Assembly (NCBI GenBank): GCA_040755295.1
Contig: JBFMBK010000013.1
Location: forward strand, 1 to 64,000
DNA length: 64,000 nt
From: Bacillota bacterium
GTDB taxonomy: Bacteria; Bacillota; Desulfotomaculia; Desulfotomaculales; Ammonificaceae
Direction: 5' to 3'
Every line of letters begins with the position of its first letter. Position 1 is the stretch's first letter. The translations under genes were made by a program, and so were the position numbers. Below the pieces are notes generated by a model. That model did not search any database. It was not told the origin of the DNA and saw only the letters and a program-made list of their open reading frames with translations. This document shows positions 36,614 through 47,556 of this stretch, piece after piece.

Positions 36614-37729
36614 TTATCCCCTCTTTCCGAAGAAATCCTCATAAATGCTGACAAGTTCCTTGTCAAAAAGCACACGCTTGTAATCCACCGCCGCCCGGCG
36701 AATCTCGGGCAGAAGCTCCTCGGCCTGGTGCTTGCTCAGTATTATCCCGTACTCCGCAAACTTAGCCCTGAGGGCCGCCGAGCCGGAGTGTTTCCCGATC
36801 ATTATCTGGCGGGCCAGTCCGACCTCTTCGGGCCGGAAGGCTTCATAAGTCTTCGGGTTCTTGAGCGCGCCGTCGGCGTGGATCCCGGACTCGTGCGCGA
36901 ACATGTTCATCCCCACGATCGCCTTCCAGGAGGGGAGTTCCCGGTGGGCGGCGCGTGATACGTACTCCGCCACCTCACGGAACATCTCGGTCCTGAAGCC
37001 GAGGTCCACGTTATAGAGGTGTTTAAGCGCCATAACCACCTCTTCCAGTGCGGCGTTCCCGGCCCTTTCCCCGAGCCCGCAAACGGTGACCCCGATCCAG
37101 TCGGCGCCCGCAGCCACTCCCGCAAGAGCGTTGGCGGTGGCCATACCGAAATCGTTGTGGGTGTGCATCTCTATCGGGATACCGACTTCTTTGACAATGG
37201 TTTTAATGTTTTCGTAAGTCGTAAAGGGGTCCAGCACTCCTACGGTATCGCAGTAACGCAGCCTGTCTGCGCCCGCTTCTTTGGCCGCCCGCGCAAAGGT
37301 CAAAAGAAAATCCATATCGCTGCGGGAAGCATCCTCCGCGTTGGTAGAAACATAGACCCCGTGCTTCTTGGCAAAGGCGACGGCGCCCGTCATCTTATCT
37401 AAAACCCACTCCCGGGAGGTCTGCAGTTTATGCTTGATGTGGATATCGGACGTCGAGATGGATATGGCCACGGCGTCCACACCAAGGGCGAGCGACGCCT
37501 CGATATCCCTTATCACCGGGCGGTTCCAGCCCATGATGCTGGCCTTCAACCCCGACAGACAGATTTCCTTGATCGACTCGGATTCGTCCCCGCCCATGAC
37601 CGGGATTCCCGCTTCAATCTGGTGGACCCCTATTTCATCCAGGAATTTGGCGATGCGGATCTTTTCCCGGTTGGCGAAAACCACTCCCGCGGTCTGTTCC
37701 CCGTCGCGCAGGGTGGTGTCGACAATCAT
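36614..37729 (-). CDS. Homocitrate synthase/Re-citrate synthase family enzyme
   Basis: About 371 residues, DRE-TIM metallolyase. VDTTLRDGEQTAGVVF holds the acyl-CoA/keto-acid motif with the metal Asp, ISTSDIHIKHKL and MHTHNDFGMATANALAG (metal histidines) follow, and FAHESGIHADG closes the barrel. There is no C-terminal leucine-binding LeuA dimer domain, so it is not feedback-regulated isopropylmalate synthase. NifV-type homocitrate synthases and the clostridial Re-citrate synthase share this architecture. The downstream aconitase-type pair and NAD-isocitrate dehydrogenase favour citrate formation. ATG at 37729 follows ggggagag. Confidence 0.78.
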   Translation of the reverse strand: MIVDTTLRDGEQTAGVVFANREKIRIAKFLDEIGVHQIEAGIPVMGGDESESIKEICLSGLKASIMGWNRPVIRDIEASLALGVDAVAISISTSDIHIKHKLQTSREWVLDKMTGAVAFAKKHGVYVSTNAEDASRSDMDFLLTFARAAKEAGADRLRYCDTVGVLDPFTTYENIKTIVKEVGIPIEMHTHNDFGMATANALAGVAAGADWIGVTVCGLGERAGNAALEEVVMALKHLYNVDLGFRTEMFREVAEYVSRAAHRELPSWKAIVGMNMFAHESGIHADGALKNPKTYEAFRPEEVGLARQIMIGKHSGSAALRAKFAEYGIILSKHQAEELLPEIRRAAVDYKRVLFDKELVSIYEDFFGKRG

Positions 37730-37855
37730 GATGTCTCTCCCCTCAAACAAAACAAACACCTCTCTGTCTCTATAAGAGTCATTTCTTCAGGGTCAGAATA
37801 TAGAATATTTAATCAAAACTCTTTTTCTTTCTACCTCTTGCTCCTTCCCTCACTT

Positions 37856-37891
37856 ACCTTCTGTCTTCTATATTCTACATTCTATATTCTA
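37856..37891. repeat. Heptanucleotide array overlapping the gatB stop codon
   Basis: Five NNNTTCT units (accttct, gtcttct, atattct, acattct, atattct) with a strict 7-bp period. Read on the - strand they are tagaata/tagaatg-like, and the first tag is the gatB stop codon at 37889-37891. A looser stretch with the same period (gtcagaa, tatagaa) is at about 37790-37815. The gap 37730-37888 has no other feature. Confidence 0.8.
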
Positions 37892-39331
37892 TTTCTCCAG
37901 GGCTTCCTTCAAGAGGCTGTTGACCAGCCCCGGATTGGCCTTCCCTCTGGTGGCCTTCATCACCTGGCCCACCAGAAAGCCGAGCGCCTTGTCCTTACCC
38001 TGTCTGTAATCCGCCACCACCTTGGGATTTGCGGCGATAACCTTTTCTATCTCCGCCTTAAGCGCAGACTCGTCGGTAATCTGGACAAGACCCTGCTCCC
38101 GCACGATAACCTGCGGGTCTTTGCCGCTGTTGAACATCTCCTCGAAGACGGTCTTGGCGATCTTCCCGCTGATGGTGCCGTCGTCGATCAGCTTGAGCAG
38201 CACGGCCAGTTGCGCCGGCCGCACCGGTGACGCGTCTATCTCTTTATTGGTCGCGTTTAAAAGCCGCGCCAGTTCCCCCATCACCCAGTTACCGACGGTT
38301 TTGGGGTTGGGATATACCTTCAGGCACTCCTCGAAATAATCCCCTATCTCCCGCGTGTTCGTGAGCACCCCGGCGTCATAAGCCGAAAGGCCGTACTCGC
38401 CGACATAGCGCTCCCGCCTCGCGTCGGGGAGTTCGGGAAGGGTTCCGTTTATCTGTTCGACCCACTCCCTGGTAATCACCAAAGGCGGGAGATCGGGTTC
38501 CGGGAAATAGCGGTAATCGTGCGCCTCCTCCTTGCTGCGCAGGGGGAGAGTCACGCCTTTCGCGTCGTCCCAGGTACGCGTCTCCTGAACCACGCGCCCC
38601 CCTTCCTCTATCACGGCGATCTGGCGCTCGACCTCGTAGGCAAGCGCCCGCTGCAGGGAACGGAAGGAGTTCACGTTCTTTATTTCGGTCCTGGTACCGA
38701 ATTCCGGGCTTCCGACAGGCCGGACCGAAATGTTCGCATCGACGCGCAGGGAGCCCTCTTCCATCTTGCAGTCCGAAATGCCCGTGAACTGAATCACGCT
38801 CCGGAGTTTTTCCGCGTAGGCCTTGGCCTCGTCCGGCGAGCGCATGTCCGGTTCGGAGACTATCTCCAGCAAAGGCACGCCGGTCCGGTTGTAATCTACC
38901 AGCGAGTATGGTGTCGTGGAAACCGTCCCCTGGTGAACCAGTTTTCCGGCGTCTTCCTCCATGTGAATGCGGGTGATGCCGATCCGCCTGACGCCGTTTT
39001 CCGTTTCTACCTCAAGGTAGCCGTTCTGCGCCAGCGGCAGGTCGTACTGCGATATCTGATAGGCTTTCGGCAGGTCCGGGTAGTAATAGTTCTTCCGGTC
39101 GAATTTGCAGAACCGCGCCACCTCGCAATTAAGCGCCAGGGCGGCACGAATGCCGTACTCGACCACTTTCTTATTTAAAACCGGCAGCACCCCGGGAAGC
39201 CCCAGGCACACCGGACAGATGTGGGCGTTGGGCTCGCCGCCGAAGGCCGCGCTCGAGGAGCAGAATATCTTGCTTTCCGTCCGCAGCTCGGCGTGTATCT
39301 CGAGCCCGATTACCGTTTCGTAACCCTTCAT
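37889..39331 (-). CDS. gatB: Aspartyl/glutamyl-tRNA amidotransferase subunit B
   Basis: 480 residues. [21 protein letters not shown] opens the catalytic kinase-like domain, with zinc ligands in CSSS...[11 protein letters not shown] and the [21 protein letters not shown] signature. A C-terminal YqeY-like tRNA-binding tail ends near [16 protein letters not shown]. It activates Glu-tRNA(Gln)/Asp-tRNA(Asn) for amidation with ammonia from GatA. It is separated from gatA by an unusually long 329-bp gap full of repeat words. Its stop codon is the first TAG of a heptanucleotide array. Confidence 0.96.
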   Translation of the reverse strand: MKGYETVIGLEIHAELRTESKIFCSSSAAFGGEPNAHICPVCLGLPGVLPVLNKKVVEYGIRAALALNCEVARFCKFDRKNYYYPDLPKAYQISQYDLPLAQNGYLEVETENGVRRIGITRIHMEEDAGKLVHQGTVSTTPYSLVDYNRTGVPLLEIVSEPDMRSPDEAKAYAEKLRSVIQFTGISDCKMEEGSLRVDANISVRPVGSPEFGTRTEIKNVNSFRSLQRALAYEVERQIAVIEEGGRVVQETRTWDDAKGVTLPLRSKEEAHDYRYFPEPDLPPLVITREWVEQINGTLPELPDARRERYVGEYGLSAYDAGVLTNTREIGDYFEECLKVYPNPKTVGNWVMGELARLLNATNKEIDASPVRPAQLAVLLKLIDDGTISGKIAKTVFEEMFNSGKDPQVIVREQGLVQITDESALKAEIEKVIAANPKVVADYRQGKDKALGFLVGQVMKATRGKANPGLVNSLLKEALEK

Positions 39332-39380
39332 TCGTTCAACTCCTCTTAGTCCCTAACCCGGACAAGCCGGAACCACCCAA

Positions 39381-39422
39381 GCACTTAACGATACGTTAGA
39401 ACTACTTTGTATCGTTATGTGC
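39381..39422. repeat. Long inverted repeat in the gatA-gatB spacer
   Basis: A stem of 13 of 14 pairs: gcac-t-taacgatac (39381-39394) with gtatcgtta-t-gtgc (39409-39422), around a 14-nt loop. No T-run follows on either strand, so it is not a standard terminator. A further gtatcgtt copy is at 39589-39596. Confidence 0.7.
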
Positions 39423-39473
39423 ACAATGTGACTTAGAACGCCGCGTCTTAAGATCAACAAGTTGAGTGCTGGG

Positions 39474-39590
39474 CCACAGATGGACACGGATAGATACGGA
39501 TTTAGTCTATTCCTAAGTCATTGGTCCTTGCTCACAAGTTTCGTTTCCTTATTCCCCATTAGTGTTAATCAGTGTTAATCCGTGGTTCGT
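39474..39590. repeat. Spacer element with CCACNGAT-type words in opposite orientation at its ends
   Basis: The left end (39474-39504) is built of ccacagatggacacggat plus gatacggatt, a roughly 10-bp word repeated. The right end (39561-39590) holds agtgttaatc twice and then cgtggttcg, whose reverse complement starts cgaaccacggattaac. The two ends are therefore related inverted words. A further tccgtggtgg is at 39638. With the hairpin at 39381 this accounts for much of the 329-bp gap between gatB and gatA; no gene is seen there. Confidence 0.55.
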
Positions 39591-39660
39591 ATCGTTCCAT
39601 TGTTTCCGGTGCTTGGTCCTCATTCCGCATTCGTCTTTATCCGTGGTGGCTTTCTTGCCA

Positions 39661-41115
39661 CTAAAGACCGGGCCGTTTCGCCGTAAAGCCGGTTTCCTGC
39701 TCAAAGGCGTAAGCCGCGCGCAACAGCCGTTCCTCGCCGAAGGGCGGCCCGATCAACTGGACGCCTACCGGAAGGCTTCCGGCAAACCCGCCGGGTATGG
39801 ACAGACCCGGCAACCCCGCCAGGTTCACGGCAAGGGTGCAGATGTCCGAGAGGTACATCGACAGGGGATCGGCGACCTTCTCGCCTATTTTGAAAGCCGG
39901 TGTCGGCGTCGTCGGCGAGAGCAAAACGTCAAACCGCTCAAAAGCGGCGTCGAAATCGCGTTTGATAAGCGCGCGCACCTTCAGCGCCTTAAGGTAGTAA
40001 GCGTCGTAGTAACCCGCGGAAAGGGCGTAGGTGCCGAGCATTATTCTTCGCTTGACCTCCGCGCCGAAACCCTGGCTGCGAGTCTTTTTGTACATCGCCA
40101 CCACGTCCTCCGCCGGTACGCGGAGGCCGTACTCCACCCCGTCGTAACGCGCCAGGTTCGAGGAAGCCTCGGCGGGTGCGATAAGGTAATACGTAGGCAG
40201 GGCGTATTTGGTATGCGGGAGGGACGTTTCTTCCACCGTCGCGCCGAGTCTGGTTAAAACCTCGATCACCCCGTTAAAAACATCGCGGACTTCCGGCGCT
40301 ATGCCTTCTCCGGTATACTCGCGCGGCACGCCCACCCTGAAGCCCTTTATATCCGTTACAAGCGATTCCGTGTAGTCCGGCACTTCTCTGGGAACCGAGG
40401 TCGAATCCTTCGGATCGTGCCCGGCGACGGCGTTCAGCAGCAGCGCGCAGTCGCGGACGTCCCGGCTGAACGGGCCGATCTGGTCGAGTGAAGAGGCGAA
40501 CGCCACAAGGCCGTAACGGGAGACCAGACCGTAGGTGGGCTTCAGCCCGACAACGCCGCAGAACGCCGCCGGCTGCCGGATGGAGCCGCCGGTGTCGGAA
40601 CCCAGGGCAAGTACGGCCTCGCCCGCAGCGACCGCCGCCGCCGAACCGCCGCTTGACCCGCCGGGGACCCGCTCGAGGTCCCAGGGGTTGGCGGTGGGGA
40701 AATAGCCCGAATTTTCGGTTGACGAGCCCATCGCGAACTCGTCCATGTTGGTCTTGCCCGTAAACACCGCGCCTTGCTTCTCAAGGCTTTCGACCACCGT
40801 CGCGTCATAGGGGGGAACAAACCCCTTGAGGATCCTGGAGGCGCAGGTGGTTTCCACGCCCCGGGTACACAGGTTGTCCTTCAGGGCTACGGGGATACCC
40901 GCCAGCGGCGGCAATACCTCGCCCGCGGCAAGGGCGCCGTCGACCGCCCGCGCCCTGGACAATGCTTCTTCCCTTTGCAGGAGAAGGTATGCCCTGACCC
41001 TTTCATCGACCGCGTCGATTCGTTTAAAAACGGTTTCCGCAAGTTCCACCGCCGATATTTTTCTTTCCCGTAAAAGCCGGCCCAACTCGTGCGCCGGCCT
41101 GTAAAAAAGGGCCAA
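39661..41115 (-). CDS. gatA: Aspartyl/glutamyl-tRNA amidotransferase subunit A
   Basis: 484 residues of the amidase-signature family. The Ser-cisSer-Lys triad is visible as Lys79 (GIPVALKDN), Ser154 (PGGSSGGS) and Ser178 ([11 protein letters not shown]). GatA hydrolyses glutamine and channels ammonia to GatB. The start is TTG with ggagg 8 nt upstream. It follows gatC after a 189-bp spacer that is mostly a heptanucleotide array, whereas gatC and gatA are normally almost adjacent. Confidence 0.96.
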   Translation of the reverse strand: MALFYRPAHELGRLLRERKISAVELAETVFKRIDAVDERVRAYLLLQREEALSRARAVDGALAAGEVLPPLAGIPVALKDNLCTRGVETTCASRILKGFVPPYDATVVESLEKQGAVFTGKTNMDEFAMGSSTENSGYFPTANPWDLERVPGGSSGGSAAAVAAGEAVLALGSDTGGSIRQPAAFCGVVGLKPTYGLVSRYGLVAFASSLDQIGPFSRDVRDCALLLNAVAGHDPKDSTSVPREVPDYTESLVTDIKGFRVGVPREYTGEGIAPEVRDVFNGVIEVLTRLGATVEETSLPHTKYALPTYYLIAPAEASSNLARYDGVEYGLRVPAEDVVAMYKKTRSQGFGAEVKRRIMLGTYALSAGYYDAYYLKALKVRALIKRDFDAAFERFDVLLSPTTPTPAFKIGEKVADPLSMYLSDICTLAVNLAGLPGLSIPGGFAGSLPVGVQLIGPPFGEERLLRAAYAFEQETGFTAKRPGL

Positions 41116-41187
41116 GTCAATTCCTCCCGTATCTATTCGGGGTCAGAATCCAGTAGTCAGTAGTTAGGGCAAAAGGCTCTGGAAGGG

Positions 41188-41303
41188 CTTCTGGCTTCTG
41201 GCTTCTGGCTTCTGGCTTCTGGCTTCTGGCTTCTGGCTTCTGGCTTCTGGCTTCTGGCTTCTGGCTTCTGAGTTCTGGCTTCTGGCTTCTGGCTTCTGAG
41301 TTC
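41188..41303. repeat. CTTCTGG heptanucleotide tandem array between gatC and gatA
   Basis: About 16 uninterrupted units of a 7-bp word, cttctgg on the + strand, with only a few variants (cttctga, gttctgg). It begins 1 nt after the gatC stop codon (41305-41307) and ends about 70 bp before the gatA start. The remaining spacer (41135-41187) has two cagtagt-like heptads. Because the word contains no stop triplet, artificial open frames run through it; I reject these as genes. Confidence 0.92.
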
Positions 41304-41304
41304 G

Positions 41305-41586
41305 TCACACCAGCCGCGGCACGCGGAAGTGCCTGTCCTCCCTTGACGGAGCGTGCTCCAGGACCGTTTCCGCCTCAAGATGCCCGCCCGCTTTATCCTC
41401 ACGAAAAACGTTCTGCAGGGGCAGGACATGCGCCAGCGGCGGAACGTCAGCCGTATCAAGCTCGTTTAAAACGGAGGCGTGCTCGAGGATATTTGCGAGC
41501 TGCTTTGTGTAAACCCGTTTTTCTTCCTCGTTAAGTTCTAAACGTGCCAGAAGGGCGACATGTTCGACATCTTTTTGAGTAATCAT
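41305..41586 (-). CDS. gatC: Aspartyl/glutamyl-tRNA amidotransferase subunit C
   Basis: 93 residues from the ATG at 41586 (ggaggg 8 nt upstream). MITQKDVEHVALLARLEL and LPLQNVFREDKA are typical of GatC, which wraps around and stabilises GatA. It is first in a gatC-gatA-gatB operon with a candidate promoter at 41752-41781. The stop codon is 1 nt from a long heptanucleotide array. Confidence 0.94.
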   Translation of the reverse strand: MITQKDVEHVALLARLELNEEEKRVYTKQLANILEHASVLNELDTADVPPLAHVLPLQNVFREDKAGGHLEAETVLEHAPSREDRHFRVPRLV

Positions 41587-41615
41587 CTCCAACACCCTCC
41601 CTCGAAAAATAAATC

Positions 41616-41635
41616 AACCGCCAAGACGCCAAGAA
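41616..41635. repeat. Solo AACCGCC/CGCCAAG word upstream of gatC
   Basis: A 20-bp copy of the aaccgccaag...cgccaagaa word located 29 bp before the gatC start codon, in the same orientation as the copies before ligA, purC and the aconitase small-subunit gene. No inverted partner is seen before ligA ends at 41851. Confidence 0.75.
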
Positions 41636-41751
41636 AGCAATGAATCAAGAAAAAAATATATCACAACACTTAAATCGTTATATCCAGCGTCGATTTTCAT
41701 GCTTCGTTTTGCCGTAACGCGGCATGGGTGACTCTTGAAAAACCAAAGCAA

Positions 41752-41781
41752 ATTATATCAAATTTGTGCCTTAAATAACAA
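41752..41781 (-). promoter_or_regulatory. Candidate promoter for gatCAB
   Basis: On the - strand: TTGTTA, an 18-bp spacer, and a perfect TATAAT (41752-41757). It lies 165 nt upstream of the gatC start and 70 nt downstream of the ligA stop, in a 264-bp gap with no gene. It would separate gatCAB transcription from ligA. Confidence 0.5.
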
Positions 41782-41850
41782 GCTCTTCTTTCAAGACAGC
41801 AATACCGCCCGGGGAAGGGTCGGTTACTGTTTTTCCGGCTGCTTTCGGCG

Positions 41851-44109
<2,259 letters not shown>

Positions 44110-44121
44110 CATCCCCATATC

Positions 44122-44994
44122 TTACACTATCAATTCAGCCACAAACTTTATAAGTATCGCCCCGGGCACAAAAATCACCTGCGCCAGCAGGGTCCCGAGA
44201 AAACGGGTCACGGCCAGATAAGTCGCCATCTGCCGCACATCCTTTTCCTCCCGCTTACCCCTGAGGGCCTGGTCGGTAATCATCGCGACCGTCGGGTCCA
44301 CCGCCGTAGCAAGGAGAACAGCCGCCACGCCGTTGACGATTCCGGAAAGGAGCGTCGCGGTCGCCCGGTAGTGGGGGAAAAGGGCGCCGGCGTAAAGGGC
44401 GGAAAGCACCCCCGTGGTGTAGACACCCGTCACCACAATATTAAGGACCAGGAACCCCTTGGGTATGCCTGAGCGCTCCCGGATCACCTTCCGCAGCGTT
44501 TGGGGCGCGGCCGGCCTCATGGTCTTCAAAGCCTTGTAAAACCGCCGCGGCGAAAGGGAAAAAATAATCAGCCGCGGAACCGACCCTATTTCTTCAAAAA
44601 GCAGGATCGCCCTGGAAAACACCTGTACAAAAGCCGGGATCAGAAGCCCTCCGAGGATCGTCCCGACGGTCGCCGCTATTATAACGAGCCTTATGCTGTG
44701 GTCCAAAGAAAGAAGCTCCTGCTGGTATACCGGTGACGCGAGCAAAACATCCAACGAAGCCCGGGACGGCAGCGCCGCGATACCGCGGTTTATCGCCCTC
44801 TCCACGAGAGAGGACAGGAGCGGCGCCTGAATCATATTGGCCGAACTGGCGATCAGGAAAATGATATTAAAAAGCGAATATGCGGTCGCCAATCGCCCGG
44901 TTCGCACCCCGGAGAGACGCACGCTGTAAATCAGGGTGTTAATCAGGTGAACGAGCACCGTAAGAGCCATAACCGCGATGAGATGCGTCGTCAC
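44122..44994 (-). CDS. amj: Amj-family lipid II flippase
   Basis: About 290 residues, polytopic (about six hydrophobic segments). VLVHLINTLIYSVRLSGVRTGR, TAYSLFNIIFLIASSANMIQAP, and the C-terminal VAVLLATAVDPTVAMITDQAL-like segment match the Amj (YdaH, DUF2837) family, an alternative to MurJ for moving lipid II across the membrane in B. subtilis. The GTG at 44994 overlaps the pcrA stop (GTGA), so it is translationally coupled to the helicase gene. Longer in-frame N-terminal sequence overlaps pcrA and lacks family similarity. Confidence 0.82.
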   Translation of the reverse strand: MTTHLIAVMALTVLVHLINTLIYSVRLSGVRTGRLATAYSLFNIIFLIASSANMIQAPLLSSLVERAINRGIAALPSRASLDVLLASPVYQQELLSLDHSIRLVIIAATVGTILGGLLIPAFVQVFSRAILLFEEIGSVPRLIIFSLSPRRFYKALKTMRPAAPQTLRKVIRERSGIPKGFLVLNIVVTGVYTTGVLSALYAGALFPHYRATATLLSGIVNGVAAVLLATAVDPTVAMITDQALRGKREEKDVRQMATYLAVTRFLGTLLAQVIFVPGAILIKFVAELIV

Positions 44995-47123
44995 TCTATG
45001 GCCAGCCTTTCTAAAGGAGCGTAACTCAAAATCAGGGTTTTTATCCCGGCGCCGGGAAACATAACCGTCACCCGCGCGTCCTCCCCTCTGCCTTCGACCG
45101 CCATCACCGTGCCCGGACCCCATTTCTTATGGGCCACCCGGTCGCCGGGCTCCAGCTCAAAGGCATCCAGCCCTTCGCCGTCGGCCGGAGCAACGTCCCC
45201 CGCCCTCATCTCCTCCAGCAATCCCTCGGGCATCTCGCCCAAGAAGCGCGAAGGCGGGTTCCAGGATGTATTCCCGTAAAGGTGCCGGGTCGTGCATCGC
45301 GTCAGGAAAAGCCGTTCCTTGGCGCGGGTTATGCCCACGTAGCAGAGCCGTCTTTCCTCCTCCATCGCCGCCGTATCCCCGATGCTCCTGGCATGCGGGA
45401 AAAGGCCCTCCTCCAGCCCGGTTATAAAAACCACCGGAAACTCCAGGCCCTTAGCGGTGTGAAGGGTCATAAGCGCCACGGCGTCCGTTCCCGGTTCGAA
45501 CCTGTCCACATCCGTAAAAAGCGCGACCTCGGCCAAAAAGTCTGTAAGACCGCCGCGCTCTTCTATGTCGAATTCACGGGTTACCGTAAGAAACTCCCTG
45601 ATGTTCTCCACCCGCGCCTGCGCTTCAGGTGTTTTTTCGGCGAAAAGGTGGCGCTCGTAACCCGTTTCCGCAAGCACGGTTTCCAGGATTCTCGTCACCG
45701 CCCAGGCATCCTCTCCCCGCAGCCGGACGAATAGCTCGCCCAACCGGCGCATCTCTTCCCGGACCTTTTTAGACAACCCCTGAACCGCTTCGGCCTCAAG
45801 AAGCGCGAGTGCCGGAGACAGGCGGTTCGCGGCGGCATGCTGCAGCAGCCGCCCTAAATAGGCGTCACCGATCCCGCGCGGGGGAACGTTGATGACCCGC
45901 CTCAGGCTTACGGCATCCGCCGGGTTGACGATCAACCTGAGATAGGCCAGGATATCCTTAATCTCCTTGCGCTCGTAAAAGCGCAGGCCCCCGAATATCA
46001 CATAGGGGATACCCGAGAGCAGAAAAACTTCTTCTATAACCCGGGACTGGGCGTGGGTGCGGTACAGCACCGCGCAATCCCCGTAGGATAGACCTTCGTC
46101 GCGGCGGAGGGCGGCGACGTTTTCCGCGATCATATTTGCCTCCGTCACCTCGTCCGGCGCGACGCAGAGCATTGCCGGCGCTCCCGGGTCCTTGACCGCA
46201 AGGAGGGTCTTCTCCTTGCGCAGGTTGTTATGACTTATCACCCCGTCGGCAACGGACAGGATACTTGCCGTGGAACGGTAATTCTGTTCCAGCTTGACCA
46301 CCCGCGCTTCCGGATAATCCCGCTCGAAATTGAGGATATTGCTGATATCCGCCCCGCGCCAGCCGAAGATGCTTTGATCAGGGTCGCCCACCACCATCAG
46401 GTTGCGGTGCTCGGACGCCAACTGGTTCACCCAGACGTACTGCACGTGGTTGGTATCCTGGTACTCGTCCACCAGGATGAAACGGAAGCGCCGCCGGTAG
46501 CGTTCCAGGACCGAAGGACACTGCGTGCAAAGCCGTACCGCTTCCCCCAGAAGGTCGTCGAAATCAAGGGCGTTATAATGCTGAAGCTTTTCCTGATAAA
46601 GAGTATAAACCTTCGCCACCAGTTCCTCGTAACGGTTATCAGCATGCCGCGCGTATTCCTCCGGTCCCTTAAGCCAGTTCTTTGCCCGGGATATGGCGGC
46701 GATGATGCCGCCGGGAGGGTACCGCTTTTCGTCAAGATCTATCTCTTTCAGGCACTGTCTTACCAGCGCCCGCCTGTCGTCTTCGTCGTAGACCACAAAC
46801 CCGCTGTCCCTTCCGAGGTGGTGTATCTCGCGCCTCAGGATCCTCAGGCACGCCGAATGAAAGGTCATCACCCAGAGGTCCCGCGCTTCGTCGGGCAGGA
46901 CCGCCTCGATCCGGGCACGCATCTCTTTTGCGGCCTTGTTGGTGAAGGTAATGGCCAGGATGTTCTCCGGCCGTACGCCGGCCTGGCGGATAAGGTAGGC
47001 TATCCGGTAGGTCAACACCCGCGTCTTGCCGCTGCCGGCTCCGGCCAAAACCAGAAGCGGCCCCGTGGTGTGCTCCACCGCCTCCCTCTGACCCGGGTTT
47101 AGTTCTCGGAGGAAATCCGTCAA
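44991..47123 (-). CDS. pcrA: ATP-dependent DNA helicase PcrA (UvrD/Rep family)
   Basis: 710 residues. Walker A AGAGSGKT (27-34), ITFTNKAAKEM (motif Ia), VDEYQDTN (motif II), VGDPDQSIFGWRGA (III), QNYRS (IV), TLHTAKGLEFPVVFITGLEEGLFPH (V), and YVGITRAKERL (VI) are all present. A C-terminal Tudor-like domain (EPGDRVAHKKWGPGTVMAVEG) is typical of Gram-positive PcrA and binds RNA polymerase. The start is TTG; the ribosome site is weak. It acts in repair and in clearing transcription or recombination intermediates. Confidence 0.96.
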   Translation of the reverse strand: MTDFLRELNPGQREAVEHTTGPLLVLAGAGSGKTRVLTYRIAYLIRQAGVRPENILAITFTNKAAKEMRARIEAVLPDEARDLWVMTFHSACLRILRREIHHLGRDSGFVVYDEDDRRALVRQCLKEIDLDEKRYPPGGIIAAISRAKNWLKGPEEYARHADNRYEELVAKVYTLYQEKLQHYNALDFDDLLGEAVRLCTQCPSVLERYRRRFRFILVDEYQDTNHVQYVWVNQLASEHRNLMVVGDPDQSIFGWRGADISNILNFERDYPEARVVKLEQNYRSTASILSVADGVISHNNLRKEKTLLAVKDPGAPAMLCVAPDEVTEANMIAENVAALRRDEGLSYGDCAVLYRTHAQSRVIEEVFLLSGIPYVIFGGLRFYERKEIKDILAYLRLIVNPADAVSLRRVINVPPRGIGDAYLGRLLQHAAANRLSPALALLEAEAVQGLSKKVREEMRRLGELFVRLRGEDAWAVTRILETVLAETGYERHLFAEKTPEAQARVENIREFLTVTREFDIEERGGLTDFLAEVALFTDVDRFEPGTDAVALMTLHTAKGLEFPVVFITGLEEGLFPHARSIGDTAAMEEERRLCYVGITRAKERLFLTRCTTRHLYGNTSWNPPSRFLGEMPEGLLEEMRAGDVAPADGEGLDAFELEPGDRVAHKKWGPGTVMAVEGRGEDARVTVMFPGAGIKTLILSYAPLERLAIE

Positions 47124-47556
47124 CTCTCTCTGGGCATCCTTTCCGCAAAAAAGCGCTGGAACCGGTGTAGTAATTAATTAAAACTAATATTATTCTTTCG
47201 TAAAAAATGTTTAAAATGGGAACACTTCTCTTACCAATTAAGGCATAAGGAACATTCCCGGTGTATAAATTCGCCGGTTACGGCCTTTGTCCTCCGCCAC
47301 AGGGCTAATTTATAAGCGGTCTCCCTGCCGCTGCAACCACTCAGATGCTTGTTGTTCCACATCGCACCTCTCAAGTCGCGGCCCGACGACCGGGACACTG
47401 AATAGTTGCACGGCGTTGCCGTATGCCTCCGGGAAGGCTCCTCTTATGATACCATGCATTGGATAATAAGAGAAAGGAGTGTCAAGACACTCCTTTCTCC
47501 AGCCCGCTATCGCAACCTGCAATTTTTTATCCTAAAGGAAAAGGCCGATTAACGCT
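47124..47556. other. Gene-free interval between NifX-like pair and pcrA
   Basis: 433 bp. I see no gene supported by a ribosome site or family pattern. It contains the strong hairpin at 47470-47499 and AT-rich sequence at 47165-47215 where a pcrA promoter would lie, though no clear -35/-10 pair stands out. Confidence 0.6.
47470..47499 (-). terminator. Perfect 14-bp hairpin downstream of the NifX-like genes
   Basis: gagaaaggagtgtc (47470-47483) pairs fully with gacactcctttctc (47486-47499) around only two bases. On the - strand the stem is followed by ttattat, a moderate T-rich tail. It lies 57 nt beyond the stop at 47557, fitting a terminator for the two NifX-like genes. Confidence 0.6.

Noticed and set aside
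33551-37729. Leucine biosynthesis operon (leuA-leuC-leuD-leuB)
   Set aside because: The synthase lacks the LeuA regulatory domain and the dehydrogenase has isocitrate-type binding residues, so the leucine reading fits less well.
41188-41303. CRISPR array
   Set aside because: The unit is 7 bp with no spacers between units and no cas genes are present.
41117-41459. Open frames encoding a period-7 peptide (PEARSQK-like) on the - strand
   Set aside because: They are translation of the CTTCTGG array, which lacks stop triplets in every frame; they overlap gatC and have no ribosome site.
46230-47102. 290-codon open frame on the + strand
   Set aside because: Antisense to pcrA, whose helicase motifs are complete.
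47310-47522. 70-codon open frame in the pcrA upstream gap
   Set aside because: It overlaps the perfect hairpin at 47470-47499, has no ribosome site and no recognisable pattern.
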